Under the pieces are notes generated by a model. That model saw only the letters and a program-made list of their open reading frames with translations. It did not search any database and was not told the DNA's origin. The position numbers were made by a program, and so were the translations under genes. Below are positions 13,042-21,422 of a DNA stretch of 64,000 nt, piece by piece; position 1 is the first letter of the stretch, and each line of letters begins with the position of its first letter. The DNA is from an uncultured Prevotella sp. (GTDB lineage: Bacteria; Bacteroidota; Bacteroidia; Bacteroidales; Bacteroidaceae), in contig CAJODL010000001.1 of the NCBI GenBank assembly GCA_905233165.1, positions 1 through 64,000 on the forward strand, written 5' to 3'.

Positions 13042-13899
13042 CCCAAAACCTCTTAATTCTTTCATTCTTTCAAAAACCCTCTGTCCTAATTCCTGAGCCC
13101 CTTGGGCGTTAAAGTGCAGGCGGTCACGGAGCAGGGGGAGGTCGCTGGCATCAACGACATAGAAATTCTTATCCTCCTGTGCCAACCTGTATAAAGCATC
13201 TACCACTCGTTGTGAACGCATGCGGGAATCCTTGGCGAATGTGCCACAGATGACAGGCAGACGAGCATATTTCTTCTTTCCTGTTACGGCAACCAAGTGC
13301 TCTCTTATATGCTTGATGACAGCCTTCAGGTTTTCATAATATCTGTCATCAGCCCGCTGGTCACTCTCGCCTTGATGCCACAGCAGGACTTTTATGTCAT
13401 ATCCCTTAGGCAGATTAGGCAGACAGTCATCAATCTGCTGCTCAAAAGCCTTCAACAATGACTTACCGCCATGACTGGCAGATGTTGTGCTGTTTAGGAA
13501 ATCCTCATCAGCACTCCAAAACAATCCGTGGGTGCTGCTCTTGCAGGAAGGGTCTATGGCAGTACCGCCGTCTGTATGCTTTATGACATAGAACGGACGC
13601 TGCCACAGATTCTCCAACTTATGATATACCACAGCATCAAATCCCCAACTCTCCTCTATCTTAGGTTTTGCCACCCGAGGTGAGAAGAGCGAGAACTGAC
13701 CTGTTGCTGTTTCAAAATCTCCGCTGCCATAACTCCACATACAGTATTTGAAGTTCCTCATTTCATCGGGCAATTCGCTCAACGGCACACGTCCGTCGGC
13801 ATTCGATTGCCCCGCAGTCAGTATGACTGGCACATGAGGACGTGCCATAAGAGACACGACATAAAACAATACCGTCAGTATGAGAGCAGCCTTTCTCAT
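13036..13899 (-). CDS. Secreted SGNH acetylesterase (CE6/SASA-like)
   Basis: A 287-residue enzyme with a signal peptide (MRKAALILTVLFYVVSLMA). The SGNH-hydrolase blocks of the sialate-O-acetylesterase/CE6 acetylxylan esterase family are present: VPVILTAGQSNADG with nucleophile Ser32, IKVLLWHQGESD (block with Gln176 and Glu178), and RDRLHFNAQGAQELGQR supplying Asp259 and His262. It should deacetylate polysaccharides in the periplasm. It starts 20 bp after the PL11 stop, so it is the last gene of the GH115-DUF362-GH2-PL11-esterase run, and fits removal of acetyl groups from pectin or xylan. Confidence 0.82.
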   Translation of the reverse strand: MRKAALILTVLFYVVSLMARPHVPVILTAGQSNADGRVPLSELPDEMRNFKYCMWSYGSGDFETATGQFSLFSPRVAKPKIEESWGFDAVVYHKLENLWQRPFYVIKHTDGGTAIDPSCKSSTHGLFWSADEDFLNSTTSASHGGKSLLKAFEQQIDDCLPNLPKGYDIKVLLWHQGESDQRADDRYYENLKAVIKHIREHLVAVTGKKKYARLPVICGTFAKDSRMRSQRVVDALYRLAQEDKNFYVVDASDLPLLRDRLHFNAQGAQELGQRVFERMKELRGFGG

Positions 13900-13919
13900 T
13901 CCTTCATTTCTTCATTATT

Positions 13920-16406
13920 TCATTTTACAACCTTACGGACCTCTACTCCATCAGGTGTCTCACGCTTGATGACATAGATACCTCTTGGCAAAGAGTTTTC
14001 GTCCGTCACAGGTAGTTTGCAACCTGACAAGTCATATATCTCCGTCTTATACGTTGTCTTTACTGGAGCAGCAACAATACCGGTAGATCCTGCAACATGC
14101 AGGACGACAGTATCATTGACAACTTCGCCACCAATACCCGTCAGCTTTACTGCAAACTTATAATCACCCACCTGAGTTGGAGTACCAGTTACATTTATTA
14201 TGTGCGTTTCTGCATCTGTTTTCTGACTAAAGCCCACAGGACAATTCCTTCTAGAAGTACCATCCGGTGCAAAGCCCCTGACGACTGAAATACTTTTCAC
14301 GAAGTCAGCGGCAATCAGGAATTCTACAGGCTCATTGACCTCTGCATTCATCTCCTTATCGACAACCAGATGGGTAACAGTAGCCTCAACAAGGTTATAT
14401 CCGATATGCGGTGGCTGGTTATATGCCGTATTCTGCCAGCAGATGCCCATACGGTATGTGTGGTCATGCATCATGGTCGGAAGTCTGTAATCTGTGGCTG
14501 TGTTTGTAGAATAGATACCTAAATAGGCCTCCTCGTCTGTTACTGTATATAAGATAACTTCCTCACGCCAGTCTCCAAGGATATCAGCAGACAGGTTTGG
14601 AGTATTCTTTGTGCTGTTACATGTAGAACTTGGGCCAAGGTCAGAGAATGTCACCAGACGGCTGAAACTGTTTGATGTAGCATCATACTTGTCAATCTTA
14701 TTGCCATCGAGCAACGCATCCTGCACAGTACCGTCCCAATACACTCTGAAGTTCAGGGAACCACTCTTCTCTGACGCTGTTTCACCTGTCACAGCACTAC
14801 GCTGTTCGCGGGCATTGGCAGATGAGAACCACCACTCTCCCGATTTGTTTGTCAGCTGTGCTGCCATACCGCGACCGTTATCAACGCCTTCTGGTCCACC
14901 TTTATGCAACACTTCGCCTGTGGCAGCATCATGCAAATCCCATGCGTAGGTGCCTTTCTCTTCGTGTACCTCAAACACCTGCATTCCGTCACGCCCAGGA
15001 ATCATCTTTCCCATGTGGATGGCATCACCATGACCGAAGCCTGTAGCATAAAGCAACTTACCGTCATTATCGAGACCAGCAGAGCCCCACAATATCTCGT
15101 CGCAACCATCACCATCAACGTCTCCGACAGACAGATTATGGTTTCCGTTGCCATACATCGTACGACTGCCGCCACCGCTGGTAGCTGCTCCGGGGGTATA
15201 TTCCTTAGAAGTGCTTTGTCCGTTATTATATGTGACAACACTATATTTACTATCAGAATCTGAACGATGCAGCCAGCGAGGAATCAGTTTCTCACCATCA
15301 AAATCTACTGCCCAGATATAAGCATAGGTATAATAACCACGGCTGAATATTCCGCTGGCCCTTCCCTCTGGACCGTCAAGATAAGCCACAGCAGCGAGAT
15401 AGCGTTCACCACGATTGCCATAACTACCTTTGTCAGTTTTTCCGACAGCCCAGTTGAAAGTACCTTCTGCCTCACTGAGTTCTGACTTGGCATTACGGTT
15501 AGGATTGTAGGCAATGGTATGTATGGCAGCACCTGTCTCTCCATTAAACACAGTGAGATATTCCTGACCGCCGTTGATGCGGCCTGCTCCTTCGCTACTC
15601 CAGTCTTTATCGTTGGCGGCCCCTTTGATTTGCCCGTCCGTAGCGGCCTGATTAACATATTTGCCCTGACCATCGATTGAACCTGGGGCAGTCTTGCACA
15701 TCATCTCGGCCTTGCCATCGCCATCGAAATCATAAACCAAGAACTGGGTATAGTGAGCACCAGCACGGATATTTTTTCCCAGATTAATGCGCCAGAGTTT
15801 AGTGCCGTCAAGTTTGTAGCAGTCGATATACACAATACCTGTCACACCATTCTGAGAGTTATCCTTTGAATTTGAAGGGTCCCACTTCACAAAAATTTCG
15901 TATTCTCCATCACCGTCAACATCACCAACGGAACAATCATTAGGTGAATATGTATAATCCTGACCATCAGGATATGATACTGTCTCTTTATCGATAGTGG
16001 TCGTGTAGGGCTTCGTCTTACCTGCTGCAGGGCGGTCAAGCGGCAACTTCAGCCACGCCTTATCCCACGCTTTAACAGGAGCAGAGGTTTCTACAACCTT
16101 GCCATCGACAACAGTCTCGACGATATATTCTGAGGAATTATTGCCACCAGTATCCTTATAATTGGTAACTATCAGCCCCTCTTTTATCACAACGCCATTG
16201 CGTTTCAGATTGAAGGTAGTACGGGCAGGGTCGTCTGTTCCTAAAAATCTCCAACTGACAAACTTTCCACCTCCTGACGAATTAGGTAAAGCAATCAGTC
16301 CACGATCCAATTGTTCCATCTGACTGACAGGCGTATTCTGAGCCTGCATACTAACTGCTGCTATCATCAATAGAGCACTCGCAACATAAAACTTTAATAT
16401 TTTCAT
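13920..16406 (-). CDS. Secreted PL11 rhamnogalacturonan lyase
   Basis: An 828-residue polysaccharide lyase with signal peptide (ending VSMQAQ). The N-terminal beta domain (about 22-115: QMEQLDRGLIAL and WRFLGTDDP) and the large eight-bladed propeller (about 130-650) carry the family's calcium-binding repeats, e.g. DCSVGDVDGDGEYEIFVKWD, VYDFDGDGKAEMMCKTAPG and LSVGDVDGDGCDEILWGS. These identify PL11, which cleaves the rhamnose-galacturonate backbone of rhamnogalacturonan I by beta-elimination. An Ig-like domain (about 680-770) follows, then a tail IYDLSGCKLPV-LPRGIYVIK-VRKVVK of the type-A C-terminal sorting form. It lies 3 bp downstream of the GH2 gene. Confidence 0.9.
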   Translation of the reverse strand: MKILKFYVASALLMIAAVSMQAQNTPVSQMEQLDRGLIALPNSSGGGKFVSWRFLGTDDPARTTFNLKRNGVVIKEGLIVTNYKDTGGNNSSEYIVETVVDGKVVETSAPVKAWDKAWLKLPLDRPAAGKTKPYTTTIDKETVSYPDGQDYTYSPNDCSVGDVDGDGEYEIFVKWDPSNSKDNSQNGVTGIVYIDCYKLDGTKLWRINLGKNIRAGAHYTQFLVYDFDGDGKAEMMCKTAPGSIDGQGKYVNQAATDGQIKGAANDKDWSSEGAGRINGGQEYLTVFNGETGAAIHTIAYNPNRNAKSELSEAEGTFNWAVGKTDKGSYGNRGERYLAAVAYLDGPEGRASGIFSRGYYTYAYIWAVDFDGEKLIPRWLHRSDSDSKYSVVTYNNGQSTSKEYTPGAATSGGGSRTMYGNGNHNLSVGDVDGDGCDEILWGSAGLDNDGKLLYATGFGHGDAIHMGKMIPGRDGMQVFEVHEEKGTYAWDLHDAATGEVLHKGGPEGVDNGRGMAAQLTNKSGEWWFSSANAREQRSAVTGETASEKSGSLNFRVYWDGTVQDALLDGNKIDKYDATSNSFSRLVTFSDLGPSSTCNSTKNTPNLSADILGDWREEVILYTVTDEEAYLGIYSTNTATDYRLPTMMHDHTYRMGICWQNTAYNQPPHIGYNLVEATVTHLVVDKEMNAEVNEPVEFLIAADFVKSISVVRGFAPDGTSRRNCPVGFSQKTDAETHIINVTGTPTQVGDYKFAVKLTGIGGEVVNDTVVLHVAGSTGIVAAPVKTTYKTEIYDLSGCKLPVTDENSLPRGIYVIKRETPDGVEVRKVVK

Positions 16407-16409
16407 ATC

Positions 16410-19190
16410 TTAATCTTTTAATCCCTTAATATCTTCAAATTTCATCAAATAAGTATCATACTGCGTCACGAAAGGATGCAGTGGAGCAGGCACAGCCTTA
16501 GCTGGCATAAACAACCGCTTTACAATCTCCGGCATCTTGGATGCCTCTATATAATATAGACGGAATGAAGCTGTTACGGGTTTATCACCCTTCTTCCAGC
16601 CAGGGAAACGGGTCTTTGCAAACTTTGGCCCCTGACCGCTGACAGCAGCATTTACCGTCATTATGATTCCCTTGTCTGTCTGTTCGAAATTTATGTTTAG
16701 GGAGTCGCCTACGACCAAAAGTCCATTACCATCCTTATCGCTGAAGAAGGCCGCATCAATGCCTCCATGATTTCCTTCGAAATAGAGGTCGTCCTTCTTC
16801 TTTGCCCAGAAGCCATAGCGGTTCGCCTTATAGCGTCCGGGATATGAGGCAAACGGACCTGCACCAATCCATTGAACCCTGTCAATATTCTTGTCTATCA
16901 AATAAGCTAATCCCAACTCTGCCCTGAACACATCTGCTGTATCAGGAGTAAGCGTAAAGGTCACCTTCTGTCCGCCTTTTATGGCTTTGGTTTGCACATC
17001 AGCCGCTACATCCTTATTATCCAAAGGCAGTAGGTATTTTTCTATTATCCTTTCCTTTTGCGTCACCTTTTCTGCCAATGTCGGTTTGCGACCTGTGCGA
17101 ACCAGCGGACCTTCCTGAATCATCGAAGTGTTATCACCACTACCCTCCCATTTCTCTTTCGGTTTGTTTAGCACAAAACTCTGACGCAGGAAGGTATGTC
17201 CCTGAGCATCTGTGAGCGTGAAGTGTAGCACATAATACGACGAGGTGATGACTTCATTGGGGATAAGGGGCAGCGGGAAATGATGAGGAGCTGTGGAGTG
17301 CGGCGGACAGTCGGGACGGAACGTACCCTGATTTACAGTATCTCGGTCAAGAGTCAGTACCCAATGGAAATCCACCTCATCCTTGAGGTTGAGGAAGTCG
17401 TAGCGGTTGACTATTTCCAGATTGGCAGCAAGCGACCCACAACTGACGGAACGGACAAAAGCTCTTGCGTAGTTATGCTGTAATTCGTAATAATTCGGAA
17501 GAGGAGTACGGTCAGCATACAGCAATCCATCCGTGCCCTTGTTGCCATACATCTCGAAACCGCCATCTCCTGAGGTAAAGACCTTTTCCTCATAACCATA
17601 CATCTTCCATCTTCCATCTTCCATCATCCTTCTTCCATCATCCATCCTACCTCCAAACGGCATACCTTGATCCACCCACTCCCATACTGAGCCGCCTGCT
17701 ATGCAAGGAGTCTTTTCTATTATCTCCCACTGGCGATTATGGTCCTCAAAGGAGATGCCAAGTGTGTGGCAATATTCAGTAAATATCACAGGTCTGTCAG
17801 CACGCTGGTAAAAGCCTCCTATCTGATCTGTCGTAGGATAATGTGGTGCATAAATATCTGCCACCTTAGGGAAGTCATAGTTGAAGCGACGGAAGTAAGA
17901 CCCTACCTGCGGATAGCAGATTGGACGCGTTGAATCGAGTTCTTTCTTCACATAATCTCCTAATTTCTCACATATCTCCGTCAGAGGATTCTCGTTACCA
18001 AGACTCCATATCAAGACAGAAGGATGATTCTTATCACGTCGTATCGTTGCCTGAGCCCTTTGCTGCAAGACAGGATAGAAAGTAGAATCTCTGAGATTCT
18101 TGTCGCCATAACCAAAAGGCACCTCATCTATTATATAGAATCCTAACAAGTCAGCCAACTCATAGAAACGAGGCTCACGAGGATAGTGAGAGGTGCGGAT
18201 ATAGTTTACAGATGCTTCCTTCATCAGGCGCATATCTCGCAAGATAGAAGCCTCATCTATCACCTTTACTGTCTTTGGGTCTGTAGAATGACAGGTTACA
18301 CCACGCAACTTTATGGGTTGCCCATTCAGCTTTAGCACATTTCCCTCTATTGTCAGTTCCCTGAAACCAAACCTGTGCTCAAAGGTCTGCAGAACCTTGT
18401 CTTTCTTTAATAATGTCGTGCGAAGAGTATATAGATAAGGAGTCTCTGCCGTCCACAACTGTGGTCTCTCCACCTTTGTCGTACCCACGATATTCCCTTG
18501 GGCATCCAATATCTCATGCTTCACACTCGTTCCCTTACCATCTTGCGACACCTTCACCTTTATGCCCACTTCGCCAGTAAGCTTTGGGGTTATGGTGATA
18601 TCTTCGATATGCGTTTCTGGCACAGCCATCAGCGTCACATCTCTAAAGATACCATTTGGTGTCCAGTCGTCATTATAGTCGAAGTCGCTCCCAGGGAATC
18701 GTGATATCACCCTCATTGCCAGCTCTTGCTTTGCTGCCTTCTTGTTTAAGAAAGGAGTGACATCAAACAATGCAGTATTATAGCCAGAGCGCCAATAGCC
18801 TGCCTTCTTTCCGTTTATCCATAGGTCATAGCCATATAGCACACCATCAAAACGCAACACTATGCGCTGTCCCTTCCATTCCTGAGGCACCTCAAATGTT
18901 GTCCTATAGTAACCAGTCAGAGGATCGGCCTTGTCATAGGTGGGCTTGCAGAAGCCATAAGCCTCCCAGCAACCAGGAACAGAGATCGTTCCCCATGAAC
19001 CATCCTCTTGGGGTACTGAACTGTCATCCTTAATGCCCTCCACAACCTTCAGCTTCCATTCTCCGTTCAGGCTTCGCATCATCTGCTTATCTGTTACGGG
19101 AAGGATTCCCCCAAAGGCATCTACCACCTGAGCCTTACAAACCATCAGGTGGCAAACAATCAGCGTTACTATGACAAAAGACTTCTTCAC
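16410..19190 (-). CDS. Secreted GH2 beta-galactosidase with repeat-derived insertion
   Basis: A 926-residue GH2 enzyme with a signal peptide. Order: sugar-binding jelly roll (about 35-190), Ig-like domain (about 195-280), TIM barrel (about 285-600), then a C-terminal region like the beta-galactosidase small chain (about 700-920). Catalytic residues are Glu400 in WSLGNEN (acid/base) and Glu472 in VIFTEYCH (nucleophile). After WEWVDQGMPFG, residues about 515-533 are a low-complexity insert (RMDDGRRMMEDGRWKM) encoded by repeated GATGGAAGATGG words. It shares one base with the upstream DUF362 gene. Likely role: release of galactose from pectic galactan or arabinogalactan. Confidence 0.88.
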   Translation of the reverse strand: MKKSFVIVTLIVCHLMVCKAQVVDAFGGILPVTDKQMMRSLNGEWKLKVVEGIKDDSSVPQEDGSWGTISVPGCWEAYGFCKPTYDKADPLTGYYRTTFEVPQEWKGQRIVLRFDGVLYGYDLWINGKKAGYWRSGYNTALFDVTPFLNKKAAKQELAMRVISRFPGSDFDYNDDWTPNGIFRDVTLMAVPETHIEDITITPKLTGEVGIKVKVSQDGKGTSVKHEILDAQGNIVGTTKVERPQLWTAETPYLYTLRTTLLKKDKVLQTFEHRFGFRELTIEGNVLKLNGQPIKLRGVTCHSTDPKTVKVIDEASILRDMRLMKEASVNYIRTSHYPREPRFYELADLLGFYIIDEVPFGYGDKNLRDSTFYPVLQQRAQATIRRDKNHPSVLIWSLGNENPLTEICEKLGDYVKKELDSTRPICYPQVGSYFRRFNYDFPKVADIYAPHYPTTDQIGGFYQRADRPVIFTEYCHTLGISFEDHNRQWEIIEKTPCIAGGSVWEWVDQGMPFGGRMDDGRRMMEDGRWKMYGYEEKVFTSGDGGFEMYGNKGTDGLLYADRTPLPNYYELQHNYARAFVRSVSCGSLAANLEIVNRYDFLNLKDEVDFHWVLTLDRDTVNQGTFRPDCPPHSTAPHHFPLPLIPNEVITSSYYVLHFTLTDAQGHTFLRQSFVLNKPKEKWEGSGDNTSMIQEGPLVRTGRKPTLAEKVTQKERIIEKYLLPLDNKDVAADVQTKAIKGGQKVTFTLTPDTADVFRAELGLAYLIDKNIDRVQWIGAGPFASYPGRYKANRYGFWAKKKDDLYFEGNHGGIDAAFFSDKDGNGLLVVGDSLNINFEQTDKGIIMTVNAAVSGQGPKFAKTRFPGWKKGDKPVTASFRLYYIEASKMPEIVKRLFMPAKAVPAPLHPFVTQYDTYLMKFEDIKGLKD
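17603..17652 (-). repeat. In-frame repeat insertion within the GH2 gene
   Basis: On the plus strand this stretch is CATCTTCCAT repeated with variants (CATCTTCCATCTTCCATC, CTTCTTCCATCATCC). Composition and words match the purine/pyrimidine text of repeat R1. It encodes about 17 extra residues between two conserved blocks of the barrel, without frameshift or stop. Confidence 0.65.
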
Positions 19191-21322
19191 TATAGCTTTT
19201 TATATCTCAGGTCAATCTTGGTATATTTATGTTCTTTGTTCCAATGCTCGAAAAGTCCGAGTGGCTTCTCTACAGGCTTACCATCCTGCTTATATACTGT
19301 TCCGCTCGGAGCATTTGGTATGCTGGCAGCCTCGCGAAGGTATTCGTCACAATAGTTCAGGCTACCAAATTCAGGCCATTCGTTGATAATCATATCCATC
19401 GCTACAGCATCACACGCTAACTCATCCTGTGAGACAATCAGCGAGCAAGCCCAGTCGCCATTGAAAGGTTCCTTCATCCATTTAGGATTTGGTGCACCAT
19501 TAACATCACGAGAGCCATAGGTGCCATCAATGAGGAAAAGAAGTGTCTTCTGTCCCATATCCTTATGGGCCATGAAATCGACGAAAGTCTTATATCCTGG
19601 CTTTCCGTTTCTCTTGTCCTGACTCACATTATTGTGGGCATTCTGTCGCCAAAGCAGGTTTATGTCTGTTGCCCCATACCAGTTCTTTCCTGTTAAAGTA
19701 ACACCAGGTCCTGAATGTGTCTTCAGCAAAGCAGAATTTATCAGATAGTCAGCATCCACGATACACTTGGCCAGTCCTCGTGCCATCTTACCGTTTTCCG
19801 CTGAATATACTATCTGCTCTGGGTAATACTCACACTTCTCTCTACCGTCTCCTCCGATGTTATCGATGAAACGTACATTAGAGAACTCCCTATGCACCTT
19901 ATTATATATACTGTCCGTAATGGCGCGACTTGGTTCGCATAGCACTATGTCCTGCTGTCTCACCCCACCATCTCTGACGAGAGAGCGCACCAGTGCCAAT
20001 GTGGTAAAAGGAGAAGAGTTGAGTTCTATCGTATCATGATGAGTGATAGCATTATTCAGGTTCAGCTTTATGGCTATCATCTCACCTTTCTTATATCCCT
20101 TGTTGCCTTTTCCATGATTTTTGTTGAAACTGCGGAAGAGGGCCTCCCAAGCTTTCTTTGCTGTTGTTTCTCCTGTCAGTTCCATAACAGCTTCTGGTAT
20201 CATAGCATCAGCCTTCTGCTGGTCATTCCAACGATCTTCTACCCACAAGCCTGTGTGTCCGTCCCATTTCGCAACACCTGGCGAGTGAATCCAAGCCACA
20301 CGCCCTGGGTGTATGCCTCGTCCGATGCCGATTGGCTCGTTGGGTTTTACGAACAGCCTTGGTGAAGGGGTGTTGATGTCTCCAAAGAACAACCTGTCTC
20401 TGTTTACAGGTTCGTCAAGCAACTGTATTGTTGTCGATGGTCCCAGGTCTGGATTCTTCCAAGCACAAAGCTCCCATACTTTTTTGCCGTTTTTATCGAC
20501 TTCTATTGCCTGAACAGGAGCATTGGCAGTATCCATTGGTGTCTTGCTCCATTCGTTATACCAGTTATTGACTATATGTCCACCATTCTTCAGGCGTACA
20601 GTCTTTTGTGGTTGGGTGATGCCATAATCTGTAGTATTCATCTCCCATACTGTCTTACCCTGACGGTTTATCTCCTGTATCTTACCCTTTCTGCCTGTTA
20701 TGAGCAGATTTCCATTCTTGGGTAACTCTTGTACTGACCAAGGCAAGAAGCCTCCCCATCTGTCCACTTCTTTGCCGTCACTGGTGAACTCATGTATGCA
20801 GCCCATCGACATATTGGCGATGAGAAGTGTGCCACGAGATGTCAGTCGTGCATTCCTGAACTGTCCGTGAACAGAGCCCTTTGGGGTTATTGGCAATTCA
20901 AACTCACGCACTATTGTTGTCGATGGAATCGCCATTATGACAGCCTTTGCCGGCTTTCCGTTCTGCACAAAGACAACATGATTCTTGCCTATTGGCTGTA
21001 TGGTATGTATCTCTGTTCCCTCTGGAGCAGCATACTGCCAAACAGTATTACCATCTTGTGTCACCTCTGCCACACCATATTGATGTGCCACCAGTATGTG
21101 TCCATCCTTCATCAGGACTGCATCACTTATCTCACCACGCTTCAGCTGGTCCTTATAAGCCCAAGCTACCTGCCCATCCTTCACTATGAACATTCTGCGT
21201 TGCTTACTCTGTCCCGCATAGAAGAAATTGTGACGAGACAGGCTGTTGTCCACCTGCTCCTGTGCTGTTACCATCGAGGAAAAGAATGCCATTACGGCAA
21301 GTATAATCGTTTTCTTTTTCAT
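19190..21322 (-). CDS. Secreted beta-propeller/DUF362 fusion protein
   Basis: A 710-residue protein with a signal peptide (ending SSMVTAQ). Residues about 30-330 form repeated blades of PQQ/arylsulfotransferase-like type: GQVAWAYKD, DGNTVWQYAAPEG, GKTVWEMNTTD and GKKVWELCAW, each about 45-60 residues apart. Residues about 345-700 form a DUF362 domain (IAIKLNLNNAI, VLCEPSRAITDSIYN, DADYLINSALLKTHSGPGVT and GNWACS-like DWACSLIVSQDELACDAVAM). DUF362 proteins occur often in pectin-related loci of Bacteroidota but their activity is unknown to me. The propeller fused upstream is unusual. The gene lies between GH115 and GH2 in the same run. Confidence 0.78.
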   Translation of the reverse strand: MKKKTIILAVMAFFSSMVTAQEQVDNSLSRHNFFYAGQSKQRRMFIVKDGQVAWAYKDQLKRGEISDAVLMKDGHILVAHQYGVAEVTQDGNTVWQYAAPEGTEIHTIQPIGKNHVVFVQNGKPAKAVIMAIPSTTIVREFELPITPKGSVHGQFRNARLTSRGTLLIANMSMGCIHEFTSDGKEVDRWGGFLPWSVQELPKNGNLLITGRKGKIQEINRQGKTVWEMNTTDYGITQPQKTVRLKNGGHIVNNWYNEWSKTPMDTANAPVQAIEVDKNGKKVWELCAWKNPDLGPSTTIQLLDEPVNRDRLFFGDINTPSPRLFVKPNEPIGIGRGIHPGRVAWIHSPGVAKWDGHTGLWVEDRWNDQQKADAMIPEAVMELTGETTAKKAWEALFRSFNKNHGKGNKGYKKGEMIAIKLNLNNAITHHDTIELNSSPFTTLALVRSLVRDGGVRQQDIVLCEPSRAITDSIYNKVHREFSNVRFIDNIGGDGREKCEYYPEQIVYSAENGKMARGLAKCIVDADYLINSALLKTHSGPGVTLTGKNWYGATDINLLWRQNAHNNVSQDKRNGKPGYKTFVDFMAHKDMGQKTLLFLIDGTYGSRDVNGAPNPKWMKEPFNGDWACSLIVSQDELACDAVAMDMIINEWPEFGSLNYCDEYLREAASIPNAPSGTVYKQDGKPVEKPLGLFEHWNKEHKYTKIDLRYKKL

Positions 21323-21422
21323 ATCATTTTAATTTAGTTTCAGGTTTCAGGTTTAACGTCAATAACCTTTAAACTCTAAACTTTAAAACTGACTCTAAAC
21401 TTTAAACTCTAAACTCTAAACT
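21323..21422. repeat. CTAAACTTTAAA-type repeat (R3) between GH115 and DUF362 genes
   Basis: The 100-bp gap consists almost wholly of TTTCAGGTTTCAGG and TCTAAACTTTAAACTC words in near-tandem order (21366-21424). Similar text is found at 24235-24325, 25878-25902, 32730-32797 and 36711-36745. No promoter match or gene is visible. Confidence 0.75.
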
